DNA of 13,066 bases from Candidatus Stahliibacteriota bacterium. Its GTDB lineage: Bacteria; Hydrothermota; Tepidihabitantia; B3-TA06. Position numbers and translations under genes: made by a program. The stretch is taken from NCBI GenBank assembly GCA_030670165.1, contig DAOVCF010000036.1, forward strand, positions 1-13,066. Reading direction: 5' to 3'. The notes beneath the pieces were generated by a model, which worked only from the letters and a program-made list of their open reading frames with translations, was not told the DNA's origin and did not search any database. Below, piece by piece: positions 5,602 through 13,066 of the stretch (position 1 is its first letter; each line of letters begins with the position of its first letter).

Positions 5602-6017
5602 GGGTATGTAGGCGGCGATGCGGATTGATCCGATGCATCCAAAAGATGCAGGAACGCCTGAGTAATTTCCTTCGCCACCAGTTTGATGTGAAGGAAGATG
5701 ATGCCCAGCTTGACGTTTTCGTCTGTTACCACCACCAGTACGTTATCCTGACCGGTGTTTGTTATGATGGTATATCCCCTATCGCCTTTCACGTAGACCT
5801 GTTGAAGCCTCCCGTGCTGGAACTCCTGGACAGTCTTGTCGCCAAGCCCCAGAAGGGTGGCGGCTATGGCGGCTACGTCGTCGTCGTGGGTGTTCGGAGG
5901 CATGGCCGAGGCGAGCATTAAGCCGTCCATACTCACGACCGCGGAGGCCTGAATCTCAGGGGCAGCCTGGTTGAGTCTTGATAGGATACCCCGCAGTTTC
6001 CCTTCTAGTCCAAGCAT
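5595..6017 (-). CDS. Roadblock/LC7 domain protein
   Basis: 140 aa, cytosolic. The sequence matches the Roadblock/LC7 (MglB-like) fold: a first helix with 'LRGILSRLNQAAPEIQASAVVSMDG', then 'LMLASAMP', a central helix 'DDVAAIAATLLGLGDKTVQEF', and strands 'GDRGYTIITNTGQDNVLVVVTDENVKLG' before a final helix. Such dimeric proteins act as regulators of small Ras-like GTPases; no GTPase gene is in the window. The ATG at 6017 has GGAGG a few nt upstream, and a good promoter (6069-6041) lies just upstream, so it is transcribed on its own as well as possibly from purSL. The last ~10 codons (ASPPTYPP) run into an intergenic repeat, so the original stop was probably lost and the C-terminus extended. Confidence 0.85.
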   Translation of the reverse strand: MLGLEGKLRGILSRLNQAAPEIQASAVVSMDGLMLASAMPPNTHDDDVAAIAATLLGLGDKTVQEFQHGRLQQVYVKGDRGYTIITNTGQDNVLVVVTDENVKLGIIFLHIKLVAKEITQAFLHLLDASDQSASPPTYPP

Positions 6018-6040
6018 CTATCCTCCACTTTTAAGGACTC

Positions 6041-6069
6041 ACTATATCGAAGTATACCTGCTTTGTCAA
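6041..6069 (-). promoter_or_regulatory. promoter of the Roadblock gene
   Basis: On the minus strand TTGACA (6069-6064), a 17-nt spacer and TATAGT (6046-6041). The start of transcription should be near 6034, leaving a ~17-nt leader that contains the GGAGG site before the ATG at 6017. It is the only one of the seven promoters noted in this window with 17 rather than 16 nt between boxes. Confidence 0.7.
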
Positions 6070-6122
6070 GTGAGGCTTTCAGGTTTCCAGACCGGGATGT
6101 TTGAACGTCTGGCGAACGAACC

Positions 6123-6911
6123 CTATCCCAAACGGTAGCAATCCGGCCGACGATCATGGAACAGATGGTTGCGGGGGGTAACATGTTTGTCTCCGGCAAG
6201 TGAAGGATCGATCTCTGCCGTTATCAGCGCCTCCTCCTTCTCGAGTGAAGCCAGAATCTCTCCCTTGACACCCAGTATTCGGCTCTGGCCAATAAAACGC
6301 AGTTCTTCTCCTCGGCTTTGTTCCGCGCCGATACGGTCGGCAAGCAGATAGTAGACGTGGTTTTCAATCGCACGTGTTACGGCGGCTCGAGGGCAGTAGG
6401 GCAGGACAAGGTTAGCCGGGTGGCAGATGATCTCAGCTCCTGCGAGTGCCAGGGAGCGGGCAGACTCCGGAAATATCCAGTCAAAACAGACCATCATGCC
6501 GATCCTGGCTTCGCCCAGATCAAAAACAGGAAGGCCCAGGTTGCCGGGTTCAAATACCTCTTTCTCCTTGTCGAACAGATGCACCTTCCGGTAAGTACCC
6601 AGGTGTCCTTGTGGAGAAAAGAGCACCGCCGAGTTGTAAAGAATCTCTCCTTCCTTCTCAGCCACCCCGCAGACTACATGCCCGCCGATCGTTCCGGCAA
6701 GTTCGGTAAGGAACCCGCTAGTTTGGCCTCCTGGAAAGGCCTCTGCCAGGGGGGCCAGCTCGGCTTTGGAGCGGAAGAGATAACCTGTTGTGGCAAGCTC
6801 TGGCAATACAAGCAAATCAAGCGTAACACCCTTGCAGGGCTTTTTGATCTTCTGAAAGTTGGATTCCCTGTCTCCCCGGATGGGTTTAAACTGAAGAACG
6901 CCTACACGCAT
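6123..6911 (-). CDS. nitrilase-superfamily carbon-nitrogen hydrolase
   Basis: 262 aa, cytosolic. The catalytic triad of the superfamily is complete: E38 in 'LPELATTGY', K109 in 'YRKVHLFD' and C142 in 'MVCFDWIFPE'. These enzymes hydrolyse amides or nitriles through a thioester on the cysteine. The length and the FDWIFPE motif fit the small amidase or omega-amidase-like branches, but the substrate cannot be assigned. The ATG at 6911 lies 12 nt after the purSL stop with only a poor ribosome-binding site, so translation is probably coupled to purSL. That context hints at a role connected with glutamine, purine precursors or repair of a side product, which is inference only. Confidence 0.85.
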   Translation of the reverse strand: MRVGVLQFKPIRGDRESNFQKIKKPCKGVTLDLLVLPELATTGYLFRSKAELAPLAEAFPGGQTSGFLTELAGTIGGHVVCGVAEKEGEILYNSAVLFSPQGHLGTYRKVHLFDKEKEVFEPGNLGLPVFDLGEARIGMMVCFDWIFPESARSLALAGAEIICHPANLVLPYCPRAAVTRAIENHVYYLLADRIGAEQSRGEELRFIGQSRILGVKGEILASLEKEEALITAEIDPSLAGDKHVTPRNHLFHDRRPDCYRLG

Positions 6912-6923
6912 CTTTTGAGAGCT

Positions 6924-9776
6924 TTAGTCAAGGAAGCGGGTGAGACCCTGGGTCCAGGCTGCGCGTATCTCATTTACCGAGGCCGTGGCGATGGTGCGGC
7001 GGCCGTCCTCGTCTAAAACCAACCGTGGCTCGGCGGCGGTTTCCCCTATCTGTGCGTAGACATCTCCCTTGAGTATGCTCTCGAACTCCGTAGCGTCGGA
7101 TTCTTGAACCTCAACAAGTATTCGACTCTGACTTTCAGAGAAGAGAAGATAGTCGCCGCGCTTGACGGGTTCCGCAACCGGGACGGCACCGAGGTGAACC
7201 CTTGCGCCCATCTCACCCCCCAGACACATCTCAGCGATCGCCACCCCCAGCCCGCCGTCGGAAAGGTCGTGCGCCGCAAGCACAAGACCCGCTTTTATAG
7301 CTCGCTCGATCTTGCGGTAGCGCTTGCGTGCTCTCTTCATGTCGACCACGGGCACCCTCGTACCCAGCTTCTTGTGCATGCGCAGATACTCCGAGCCACC
7401 CAGCTCTCGCCTTGTCTCGCCAACGAGATAGATGCGCGAGCGCGGTTGCTTGAAGTCGCTTGTAATGGTTTTGCGGACGTCGCGTACAAGGGTCAAGCCA
7501 GAGACAAGAAGGGTGGTAGGTATATTTATCTTCCCGTCTCTGGCGGAGGTAAAGAAGTTGTTAAGACTGTCCTTGCCAGAGATGAAGGGCGTTGTGTAAT
7601 TGCGGATTGCGTCCCTGCATGCCTTTGCGGCTTGAAGGAGTTCGTAGAGTATGCGTTCGTCCGATGCGTCGCCCGCGCAGAAGTTATCCAAGAGGGCGAT
7701 GCGATCAAGGCGGCCTCCGACTACGATCAGGTTGCGGATCGCCTCGTCTATTGCAGCGGCAGCTGATGCGTATGCATCGATGAGGGCGTAGCGCGGTGCA
7801 AGACCTGCGGCAACCGCGATCCCCGTGTTATCATCCAGCAAGGGCTGAATAACTGTTGCGTCCGATGGTGCGTCCTGCCTGACGCCTACAAGCGGTTTGA
7901 GAACCGTTCCACCCTTGACTTCGTGGTCGTACTGCCGGATCACCCATTCCTTGGATGCGACGTTGATCTGACCCAGAAGCCGCAGAAGCGTCTGCCCCAG
8001 ATCCCGGGGCACCAGCACATCGGTCTCCTTGCGCTCCTCTGGCTGCGGGGTTTTGAGTTTATGGCTCCTTGAAGGCAACCCGTTATGCAGAAAACCCATA
8101 TCGAGAACCGCCACTTCTTTCCCCCTGTAACGCAGCCTGAGTATCTTGTCGTCGGTGGCCTCACCGATCACGACTGCCTGGACCCCTATCTCGTCTGCAA
8201 TGCTCATGAACTCCGCCACCTTCTTTGGCTTTACGAATATGACCATGCGTTCCTGGGACTCGGAGACCCATATCTCGTGAGGTGCAAGACCTACATACTT
8301 CAGTGGTACGCGGTCCAGCTCGACCACGCAGCCTTTGTTTTTGGTCATCTCGCCCACCGCGGATGAGAGTCCTCCGCCTCCGCAGTCGGTTATCGAGGCG
8401 ATCAATCCTCGATCCCTTGCCGCAATCACCAGATCGCGCAGGAGCTTCTCCTCTATGGGATTGCCGATCTGAACCGCGGAGCCGTGCTTTACATGCGATG
8501 AGCCTGCAAGTGAGGTGGAGGCAAAGGTAACGCCGTGCATCCCGTCCCTGCCTGTACGCGCCCCTGCAAGTATTATCATATCCCCTTTGGAGACCTTCTT
8601 TGCAACCTTTGTTTTCGGAATGATGCCCAGGGTTCCGCAGTAGACCAGCGGGTTTGCAAGATAGAGCTCATCGAAGTAGACTGCACCTGATGCAGTAGGG
8701 ATGCCCATGCGATTTCCGTAGTCTCGGACCCCTCGAACCACCCCTTCGAGTATTCGACGAGGAGGCAGAACGCCTTTAGGCAGTTTCCTTGAGGGGAAGC
8801 CGGGTGGACCGAAACAGAAGACGTCGGTGTTGAGGATAGGATCGGCTCCCTGACCGGTTCCAAGCGCGTCGCGGATTACTCCTCCAATCCCCGTGGCGGC
8901 TCCGCCGTAAGGCTCGATCGCCGAGGGATGGTTGTGGGTCTCAACCTTGAACGCCAGTGCTGCGTCAGCAGAAAACTCCACCACCCCTGCGTTGTCGGAG
9001 AACAAAGAAAGGCACCAGGGATGATTGAGCCCCTGCGAAGGTTTCATGATGGTTTCTGCAAGCAGGTTGGAGAAGCGCTCGCCTTCAACCTCAAAGGCAG
9101 CGTTGAAGGTCTTGTGCACGCAGTGCTCTGACCAGGTCTGGGCCAAGGTTTCCATTTCTGTAAGGGTCGGATCGCGTCCGAGCTTTGCGAAGTAATCCCT
9201 TATCGCTTTTATCTCCGCAAGATCGAAGTGCCAGTCTCGTCTGATGGAAAGATCAAGTAATTCCTCGTCTGAAAGCCCGGCAAGCTTGATTTCCTCTATC
9301 TTGAATCTCATCCCTCTATGCCTTGGGAAGGGTTCTTCGCCCCTTACGGCCAGATGCTGGATCAACGGGTTGAAGAGATGGCGCTCCGCAAATCGCACAA
9401 GCTTTGCCCGTGGCACCGACGCCGTGAATAAAAAACGCGTTGCCCGGCGAACGTCATCCACCGCTATCTGCCGGTTCTTAAGGTGGTTTAGGACCCAGTT
9501 TGATTCAGGGTCACTCACCCCAGGATGGTAGCAAACCTCAAGGGAGCGCATACCCACAGGCTGGGACCGACCGAAGCAGATCTTCTCACTTACAGGATCG
9601 GCGAAAAGCCCCGAGGCAAACCCCTCGATCTGGCTGCGAGTAAGCTTGGATTTAAGGAAGTAAACCCGTATGATGGAAAGCCCCTTTGAGGGAAGCCCCT
9701 CCTCTGAAAGCAAGCGTGCCAGACCCTCCACCTGAGGATCGGTGCCTTTCTTTGAAACCTCGATCCTGTAGATCAC
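6924..9776 (-). CDS. purL: FGAM synthase, PurS-PurS-PurL fusion
   Basis: 950 aa, cytosolic. It is the synthetase part of phosphoribosylformylglycinamidine synthase, using ATP and ammonia from PurQ to make FGAM. Residues ~1-70 and ~76-143 are two PurS-like domains in tandem ('YRIEVSKKGTDPQ' and 'LEVCYHPGVSDPE...VDDVRRATRF'), so PurS is fused and duplicated. This explains a length between small PurL (~740) and large PurL (~1300). PurL signatures follow: 'TWSEHCVHKTF' (214-224), 'ETHNHPSAIEPYGGAATG' (279-296), 'DCGGGGLSSAVGEM' (464-477), 'SESQERM' (505-511), 'ISGKDSLNNF' (732-741) and 'AHDLSDGGLG' (835-844). No separate purS is present. The GTG at 9776 is 5 nt after a -10 box, with no ribosome-binding site, so the mRNA is probably leaderless. 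The nitrilase gene follows in the same operon. Confidence 0.95.
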   Translation of the reverse strand: MIYRIEVSKKGTDPQVEGLARLLSEEGLPSKGLSIIRVYFLKSKLTRSQIEGFASGLFADPVSEKICFGRSQPVGMRSLEVCYHPGVSDPESNWVLNHLKNRQIAVDDVRRATRFLFTASVPRAKLVRFAERHLFNPLIQHLAVRGEEPFPRHRGMRFKIEEIKLAGLSDEELLDLSIRRDWHFDLAEIKAIRDYFAKLGRDPTLTEMETLAQTWSEHCVHKTFNAAFEVEGERFSNLLAETIMKPSQGLNHPWCLSLFSDNAGVVEFSADAALAFKVETHNHPSAIEPYGGAATGIGGVIRDALGTGQGADPILNTDVFCFGPPGFPSRKLPKGVLPPRRILEGVVRGVRDYGNRMGIPTASGAVYFDELYLANPLVYCGTLGIIPKTKVAKKVSKGDMIILAGARTGRDGMHGVTFASTSLAGSSHVKHGSAVQIGNPIEEKLLRDLVIAARDRGLIASITDCGGGGLSSAVGEMTKNKGCVVELDRVPLKYVGLAPHEIWVSESQERMVIFVKPKKVAEFMSIADEIGVQAVVIGEATDDKILRLRYRGKEVAVLDMGFLHNGLPSRSHKLKTPQPEERKETDVLVPRDLGQTLLRLLGQINVASKEWVIRQYDHEVKGGTVLKPLVGVRQDAPSDATVIQPLLDDNTGIAVAAGLAPRYALIDAYASAAAAIDEAIRNLIVVGGRLDRIALLDNFCAGDASDERILYELLQAAKACRDAIRNYTTPFISGKDSLNNFFTSARDGKINIPTTLLVSGLTLVRDVRKTITSDFKQPRSRIYLVGETRRELGGSEYLRMHKKLGTRVPVVDMKRARKRYRKIERAIKAGLVLAAHDLSDGGLGVAIAEMCLGGEMGARVHLGAVPVAEPVKRGDYLLFSESQSRILVEVQESDATEFESILKGDVYAQIGETAAEPRLVLDEDGRRTIATASVNEIRAAWTQGLTRFLD

Positions 9777-9781
9777 GACGG

Positions 9782-9809
9782 ATGATAACCCAATGAATCA
9801 GGATGTCAA
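9782..9809 (-). promoter_or_regulatory. purSL promoter, leaderless arrangement
   Basis: On the minus strand TTGACA (9809-9804), a 16-nt spacer and TATCAT (9787-9782), then 5 nt and the GTG at 9776. The geometry is identical to the purQ promoter. It is divergent from the tRNA promoter at 9932. Confidence 0.7.
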
Positions 9810-9931
9810 TACATCAAGTTTTCCTCTCGCCCTTTGGACGAAAGATCGGAGCCTAAGGAGGATAAATCGTCAGGTTTCAATGTAACTCTTCAACTGATTC
9901 GTTATCATTAACTCTGATTATTGGCGCGTGG

Positions 9932-9959
9932 TTGACACCTACCTGACCGCACCTATAAT
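9932..9959 (+). promoter_or_regulatory. consensus promoter of tRNA-Leu and probably tig-clpP-clpX
   Basis: TTGACA (9932-9937), a 16-nt spacer and TATAAT (9954-9959), an exact match at both boxes. Transcription should start about 5 nt before the tRNA. No terminator is visible between the tRNA and tig, so it may also drive the chaperone-protease genes. A TATAAT at 10064 has no -35 partner. Confidence 0.8.
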
Positions 9960-9970
9960 TAAATTTCAAA

Positions 9971-10052
9971 GCGAGGATGGCGGAACAGGCAGACGCGCTG
10001 GATTTAGGATCCAGTGGGGTAACCCGTGGGGGTTCAACTCCCCCTCCTCGCA
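9971..10052 (+). tRNA. tRNA-Leu (anticodon UAG)
   Basis: The acceptor stem GCGAGGA (9971-9977) pairs with TCCTCGC (10045-10051), followed by discriminator A. The anticodon arm CTGGA-TTTAGGA-TCCAG gives anticodon TAG, which reads CUN leucine codons. A long variable arm (GGG-TAA-CCC) marks a class II tRNA, and the T arm is GGGGG-TTCAACT-CCCCC. CCA is not encoded. It lies 34 bp upstream of tig. Confidence 0.97.
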
Positions 10053-10086
10053 TGGGTATACTTTATAATGAAAGGAAAGAATTAAA

Positions 10087-11319
10087 GTGGAAACGAACGT
10101 GGTTCACAAGGCGGATTGGCTTCTTGCAATCGAGGGCAAGGTTGAGCCTGATGAGATTCGTGCCGAGCGCGAGAAGCTTTTGCGCCGGTTCACTCGCCGG
10201 GTAAAGCTTGCGGGATTCAGACCGGGCAAGGCCCCTGTGTCCATGGTAGCGGCCCGCTATGCCGAAGACGTCAAGGTCGAACTGGTCGAGGAGTTCGCAT
10301 CAAGAGCGTATCGTAAAGCGCTTGAGGATAAAAAAATCCGTCCGCTTTCCCAGGGACGCCTGGCCCATTGGAACTTTATAGAGCAAGACGAGCTTCGCTT
10401 TGAGGTCGAGGCAGAGGTGATGCCTGAAATCCAGGTTAAGGGATACCGTAAACTCAAGCTGGAACCTATTCCTCCACCATCGAAGGATGAACTTGTAGAA
10501 AAACACACAGAAACGCTGCAGGAACGCGCTGCTCGTTTCGAACCGGTGGATCGCGAGACAAGGGAAGGCGACTACGTCCGCTGCGACTACTCGGTTTACC
10601 GCAACGGAAAGAAACAGAACAAGCAGACAGGGGTGCTTGTGAAAATAGGCGACCGGGAGAACCTTTCCCAGATAAACGCCGCTTTGATGGGCAAGAAGGC
10701 GCATGAGATCGCGGAGGCCGTGGTAAAATACCCTGACGACGCGGGCGAACTTGCCGGGAAAGAGGCTACCTTCAAGTTCTTTATCCACGAGATCAAGGAG
10801 CGCCGCCTGCCTGAGATCAATGACGAGTTTGCAAAGGAGACGGGGTTCGAGACCCTTGAGGCGATGCGCTCCAAGCTGGCCTCCGACGCAACCGAAGAAA
10901 CCGAACGGATAATGAAGGAACGGCGTGAGGATCAGATCTTCAAACAGCTTCTGGAGCTGCATCCGTTTGATCCACCTCCCGTCCTGGTAGCCGAACGTAC
11001 CCGCTACCTCCTGGCACGCCTTCGCATCCCGGACACACCCGAGGCACGTCAGGAAGTCGAGTCTAAGGCAGCAGAACACGTCAGGCTCGACATCATCCTT
11101 GATGCAATCGCCGAGAAAGAAGAAATCAGCATCTCCGATGAGGAGCTTGAGGCCTGGTTCGCCGAGCGCGCCAAGCAGATGGGGATTCCCTTACCACAGG
11201 CGCAGGCACTGTGGAGACGTGAACTGGCAATCGAGGAAGCGCGCAGGCGCAAGATCATTGATTTTCTACTCGAACAAGTAGCAGAAGGAGGTTTAATTGT
11301 ATATCCCGATAGTCATTGA
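10087..11319 (+). CDS. tig: trigger factor, ribosome-associated chaperone
   Basis: 410 aa, cytosolic, binding at the ribosomal exit tunnel to shield nascent chains. The ribosome-docking signature GFRPGKAP is at residues 43-50 in the N-terminal domain. A middle FKBP-like domain runs about 155-240, starting 'GDYVRCDYSVYRNGK' and ending 'GKEATFKFFIHEIKERRLPEIND'. A long charged helical C-terminal domain follows. The FKBP part is divergent: the usual P-G-F-E segment reads 'INAALMGKK', so prolyl isomerase activity may be lost, while the chaperone role needs only the outer domains. The GTG at 10087 starts the conserved N-terminus; AAGGA is ~10 nt upstream, rather far. The 3' end overlaps clpP by 23 nt, forming the common tig-clpP-clpX operon. 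Confidence 0.93.
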   Translation: METNVVHKADWLLAIEGKVEPDEIRAEREKLLRRFTRRVKLAGFRPGKAPVSMVAARYAEDVKVELVEEFASRAYRKALEDKKIRPLSQGRLAHWNFIEQDELRFEVEAEVMPEIQVKGYRKLKLEPIPPPSKDELVEKHTETLQERAARFEPVDRETREGDYVRCDYSVYRNGKKQNKQTGVLVKIGDRENLSQINAALMGKKAHEIAEAVVKYPDDAGELAGKEATFKFFIHEIKERRLPEINDEFAKETGFETLEAMRSKLASDATEETERIMKERREDQIFKQLLELHPFDPPPVLVAERTRYLLARLRIPDTPEARQEVESKAAEHVRLDIILDAIAEKEEISISDEELEAWFAERAKQMGIPLPQAQALWRRELAIEEARRRKIIDFLLEQVAEGGLIVYPDSH

Positions 11320-11905
11320 ACAAACGGGCCGCGGCGAGCGTGCCTACGACATCTACTCGCGGCTCCTCAAAGACCGCATCATCTTCCTTGGCTCGCCGGT
11401 GGACGATAACGTCGCCAATCTGGTTATCGCCCAGCTTTTGTTCCTGGATGCCGAGAACTCCCAGAAGGACATCAACCTCTACATCAACTCGCCCGGCGGC
11501 ATCGTTACCTCAGGATTTGCCATCTACGACACGATGCACTACATCAAGTCAAACATTATGACCATCTGCGTTGGGATGGCCGCTTCGATATCAGCGGTAC
11601 TTCTCGCCGCAGGCAAGAAAGGTAAACGCTACGCCTTGCCAAACTCGCGCATAATGCTGCACCAGCCCTCCATCTCAGGATTATCAGGTGTAGCGGCAGA
11701 CGTGGAGATCCACGCAAAGGAGCTCCTGAAGTGGCGAAAGAAACTGAACGAGATACTTGCCGATACCACGGGTCAAAACGTTGAAAGGATCAAGCAGGAC
11801 TCCGACCGAGACTACTTTATGAGTCCGGATGAGGCGAAGGCATACGGTCTGATAGACGAGATACTGGAACCTGCCCATGAGCGAAAAGAATCAAAAAAAG
11901 CCTAG
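11297..11905 (+). CDS. clpP: ClpP, proteolytic subunit of the Clp protease
   Basis: 202 aa, cytosolic serine protease forming the double-heptamer chamber of ClpXP. The catalytic triad is visible: S97 in 'VGMAASISAVLLAAG', H122 in 'MLHQP' and D170 in 'DSDRDYFMS'. 'YINSPGG' (62-68), part of the oxyanion region, is conserved. The start is TTG at 11297, supported by AAGGAGG (11285-11291) 5 nt upstream and by the conserved 'YIPIVIEQTGRGERAYDIYSRLL' N-terminus. It lies inside the end of tig in another frame, so translation is probably coupled. Its own end overlaps the clpX start by 29 nt. There is essentially no propeptide before the family's N-terminal motif. Confidence 0.96.
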   Translation: MYIPIVIEQTGRGERAYDIYSRLLKDRIIFLGSPVDDNVANLVIAQLLFLDAENSQKDINLYINSPGGIVTSGFAIYDTMHYIKSNIMTICVGMAASISAVLLAAGKKGKRYALPNSRIMLHQPSISGLSGVAADVEIHAKELLKWRKKLNEILADTTGQNVERIKQDSDRDYFMSPDEAKAYGLIDEILEPAHERKESKKA

Positions 11906-13066
11906 TCACGAGGTAGTCTGCTCGTTTTGCGGCCGGCCAAAGCAGGTCGTGAAGCGTATGATCTCAGGCCGGGGCGGCTACATCTGCGATTCGTGCGTCA
12001 AGCTGTTTGCAGGTATCATCGAGAATGAGGAGCAGGCAGAGCAAACACTTTCTCTTACCAATCTGCCTACACCTGCCGAGTTCAAGGCGCATCTTGATAA
12101 CTACGTGATCGGTCAGGAGCGGGCAAAGAAGGTGCTTTCGGTAGCGGTCTACAACCACTACAAACGGCTCATAACCCGACGCAAGGGCGTTGAGATCGAG
12201 AAATCAAACATCCTTTTGATCGGTCCCACAGGCGTTGGAAAGACCCTTTTGGCCCAGACCATGGCGCGGTATCTGAACGTACCCTTCTCGATCTCCGACG
12301 CAACCCCTTTAACCGAGGCCGGTTACGTAGGCGAAGACGTTGAGAATATCATACTCAGACTTCTGCAGGCCGCCAACTACGACCTTGAACGCGCACAGCA
12401 GGGCATCATATATCTTGATGAGATAGACAAACTTGGCCGGCGTTCTGACTCGCCCTCGATAACTCGCGACGTCTCAGGCGAGGGGGTGCAGCAGGCGCTT
12501 CTCAAGATCATCGAAGGAACCGTGGCCAACGTGCCGCCTAGAGGCGGCCGCAAGCATCCGGAGCAGCAGTTCATACCGGTAGATACCCGTGGCATACTCT
12601 TCATCTTCGGCGGGATGTTCGACGGCCTGGTGCCAATCATCCGCTCACGCCTTCGCAAAACAGCCATTGGCTTCGGTGTCCAACGCGACAGGGTGGAGGA
12701 CCTTTCAGACGACGAGATACTTGCCAGGGTGGAGCCCGACGATCTGATTCACTACGGTCTTATCCCGGAACTCGTGGGACGCATCCCGGTTGTCGTCTCC
12801 CTGACGTCCCTTGATGAAGCCGCCCTGGTGCGCATCCTTACCGAGCCGCGCAACGCCATCTTGAATCAATACCAGCACTACTTCGATATGGAAGGTATCA
12901 AGCTGCGTTTTACAGACACGGCCCTCGAGGCTGTAGCGCAGCGGGCCACAAAACGCGGCTCAGGCGCGCGGGGTCTGCGCTCGATAATGGAGCAGACCAT
13001 GCTCGACATCATGTTCGAACTGCCCGACCGAAAGAAGAAAGGTTTTGTGGAGTGTACCATAGGCGA
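11877..13066 (+). CDS. clpX: ClpX, ATPase and unfoldase of ClpXP (3' end outside window)
   Basis: 396 codons are visible before the window ends; ClpX is usually ~410-430 aa, so only the tail is missing. An N-terminal zinc-binding domain has C15-x2-C18 and C37-x2-C40. The AAA+ module has Walker A GPTGVGKT (116-123), the pore loop GYVG (149-152), Walker B IIYLDE (177-182), the RKH loop (225-227) and sensor 2 in 'GARGLRS'. The ClpP-docking IGF tripeptide is at 264-266, so partnership with the adjacent ClpP is expected. The segment usually reading 'FICGGAFDGL' is 'FIFGGMFDGL', a small variation. The ATG at 11877 lies inside the end of clpP, with only a poor ribosome-binding site, so translation is probably coupled. 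Confidence 0.95.
   Translation, partial: MSEKNQKKPSHEVVCSFCGRPKQVVKRMISGRGGYICDSCVKLFAGIIENEEQAEQTLSLTNLPTPAEFKAHLDNYVIGQERAKKVLSVAVYNHYKRLITRRKGVEIEKSNILLIGPTGVGKTLLAQTMARYLNVPFSISDATPLTEAGYVGEDVENIILRLLQAANYDLERAQQGIIYLDEIDKLGRRSDSPSITRDVSGEGVQQALLKIIEGTVANVPPRGGRKHPEQQFIPVDTRGILFIFGGMFDGLVPIIRSRLRKTAIGFGVQRDRVEDLSDDEILARVEPDDLIHYGLIPELVGRIPVVVSLTSLDEAALVRILTEPRNAILNQYQHYFDMEGIKLRFTDTALEAVAQRATKRGSGARGLRSIMEQTMLDIMFELPDRKKKGFVECTIG

Noticed and set aside
7104..7766. 220-codon plus-strand ORF inside purSL (and similar long ORFs at 6318-7016, minus 10300-11079 and minus 715-1188)
   Set aside because: They are opposite or out of frame to genes with clear family motifs and have no recognisable protein features.
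10064..10069. TATAAT just upstream of tig as its own promoter
   Set aside because: Sixteen to seventeen nt upstream lies the tRNA 3' end, with no -35-like hexamer.
9977..10204. ORF starting MAEQADALDLGSSG
   Set aside because: It is the well-known false translation of a tRNA-Leu gene.

Overview
The window is bacterial chromosome: dense genes, one tRNA, strong sigma-70-type promoters and short intergenic spaces. The first gene ends in a C-terminal domain resembling the type A sorting domain of type IX secretion substrates, and purL carries N-terminal PurS-like domains. Together with the general style, this suggests an uncultivated lineage near candidate division WOR-3 (Stahlbacteria) or a relative. 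That placement is inference; no marker here proves it.

Layout. Positions 1-1434 hold the 3' part of a large secreted protein. Positions 1435-2644 are an accessory patch: a small lipoprotein gene (1671-2177) lies between two 114-bp direct repeats (1495-1608, 2291-2404). Each repeat is followed at the same distance by a TTGACA-N16-(-10) promoter. The patch also holds an 11-bp tandem repeat, several hairpins, a possible structured RNA and a scrap of a methyltransferase tail. On the minus strand, 4158-2645 hold two tandem SAM-dependent methyltransferase genes; the second is broken by one in-frame TAA at codon 34. Upstream of them (4459-4248, minus) is a compact unit not covered by ordinary gene calling: a perfect consensus promoter, a 39-codon apparently leaderless ORF for a hydrophobic peptide, and an intrinsic terminator.

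Purine block. purQ (4561-5370, plus) and a PurS-PurS-PurL fusion (9776-6924, minus) encode the two parts of FGAM synthase and point toward each other. Between them on the minus strand lie a nitrilase-family hydrolase, which follows purSL by 12 nt, and a Roadblock/LC7 gene with its own promoter. Both purine genes appear leaderless, with the same arrangement: TTGACA, 16 nt, -10 hexamer, 5 nt, GTG.

Proteostasis block. From 9932 on the plus strand come tRNA-Leu(UAG) with a perfect consensus promoter, then tig, clpP and clpX. These are tightly packed, with overlapping reading frames at tig/clpP and clpP/clpX; clpX runs off the window end. They encode the ribosome-associated chaperone trigger factor and the ClpXP protease.

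The most interesting signals are the 16-nt promoter spacing repeated across the window, the leaderless starts, the hidden 39-aa gene, and the repeat pair whose promoters stay in register although the DNA around them has diverged.
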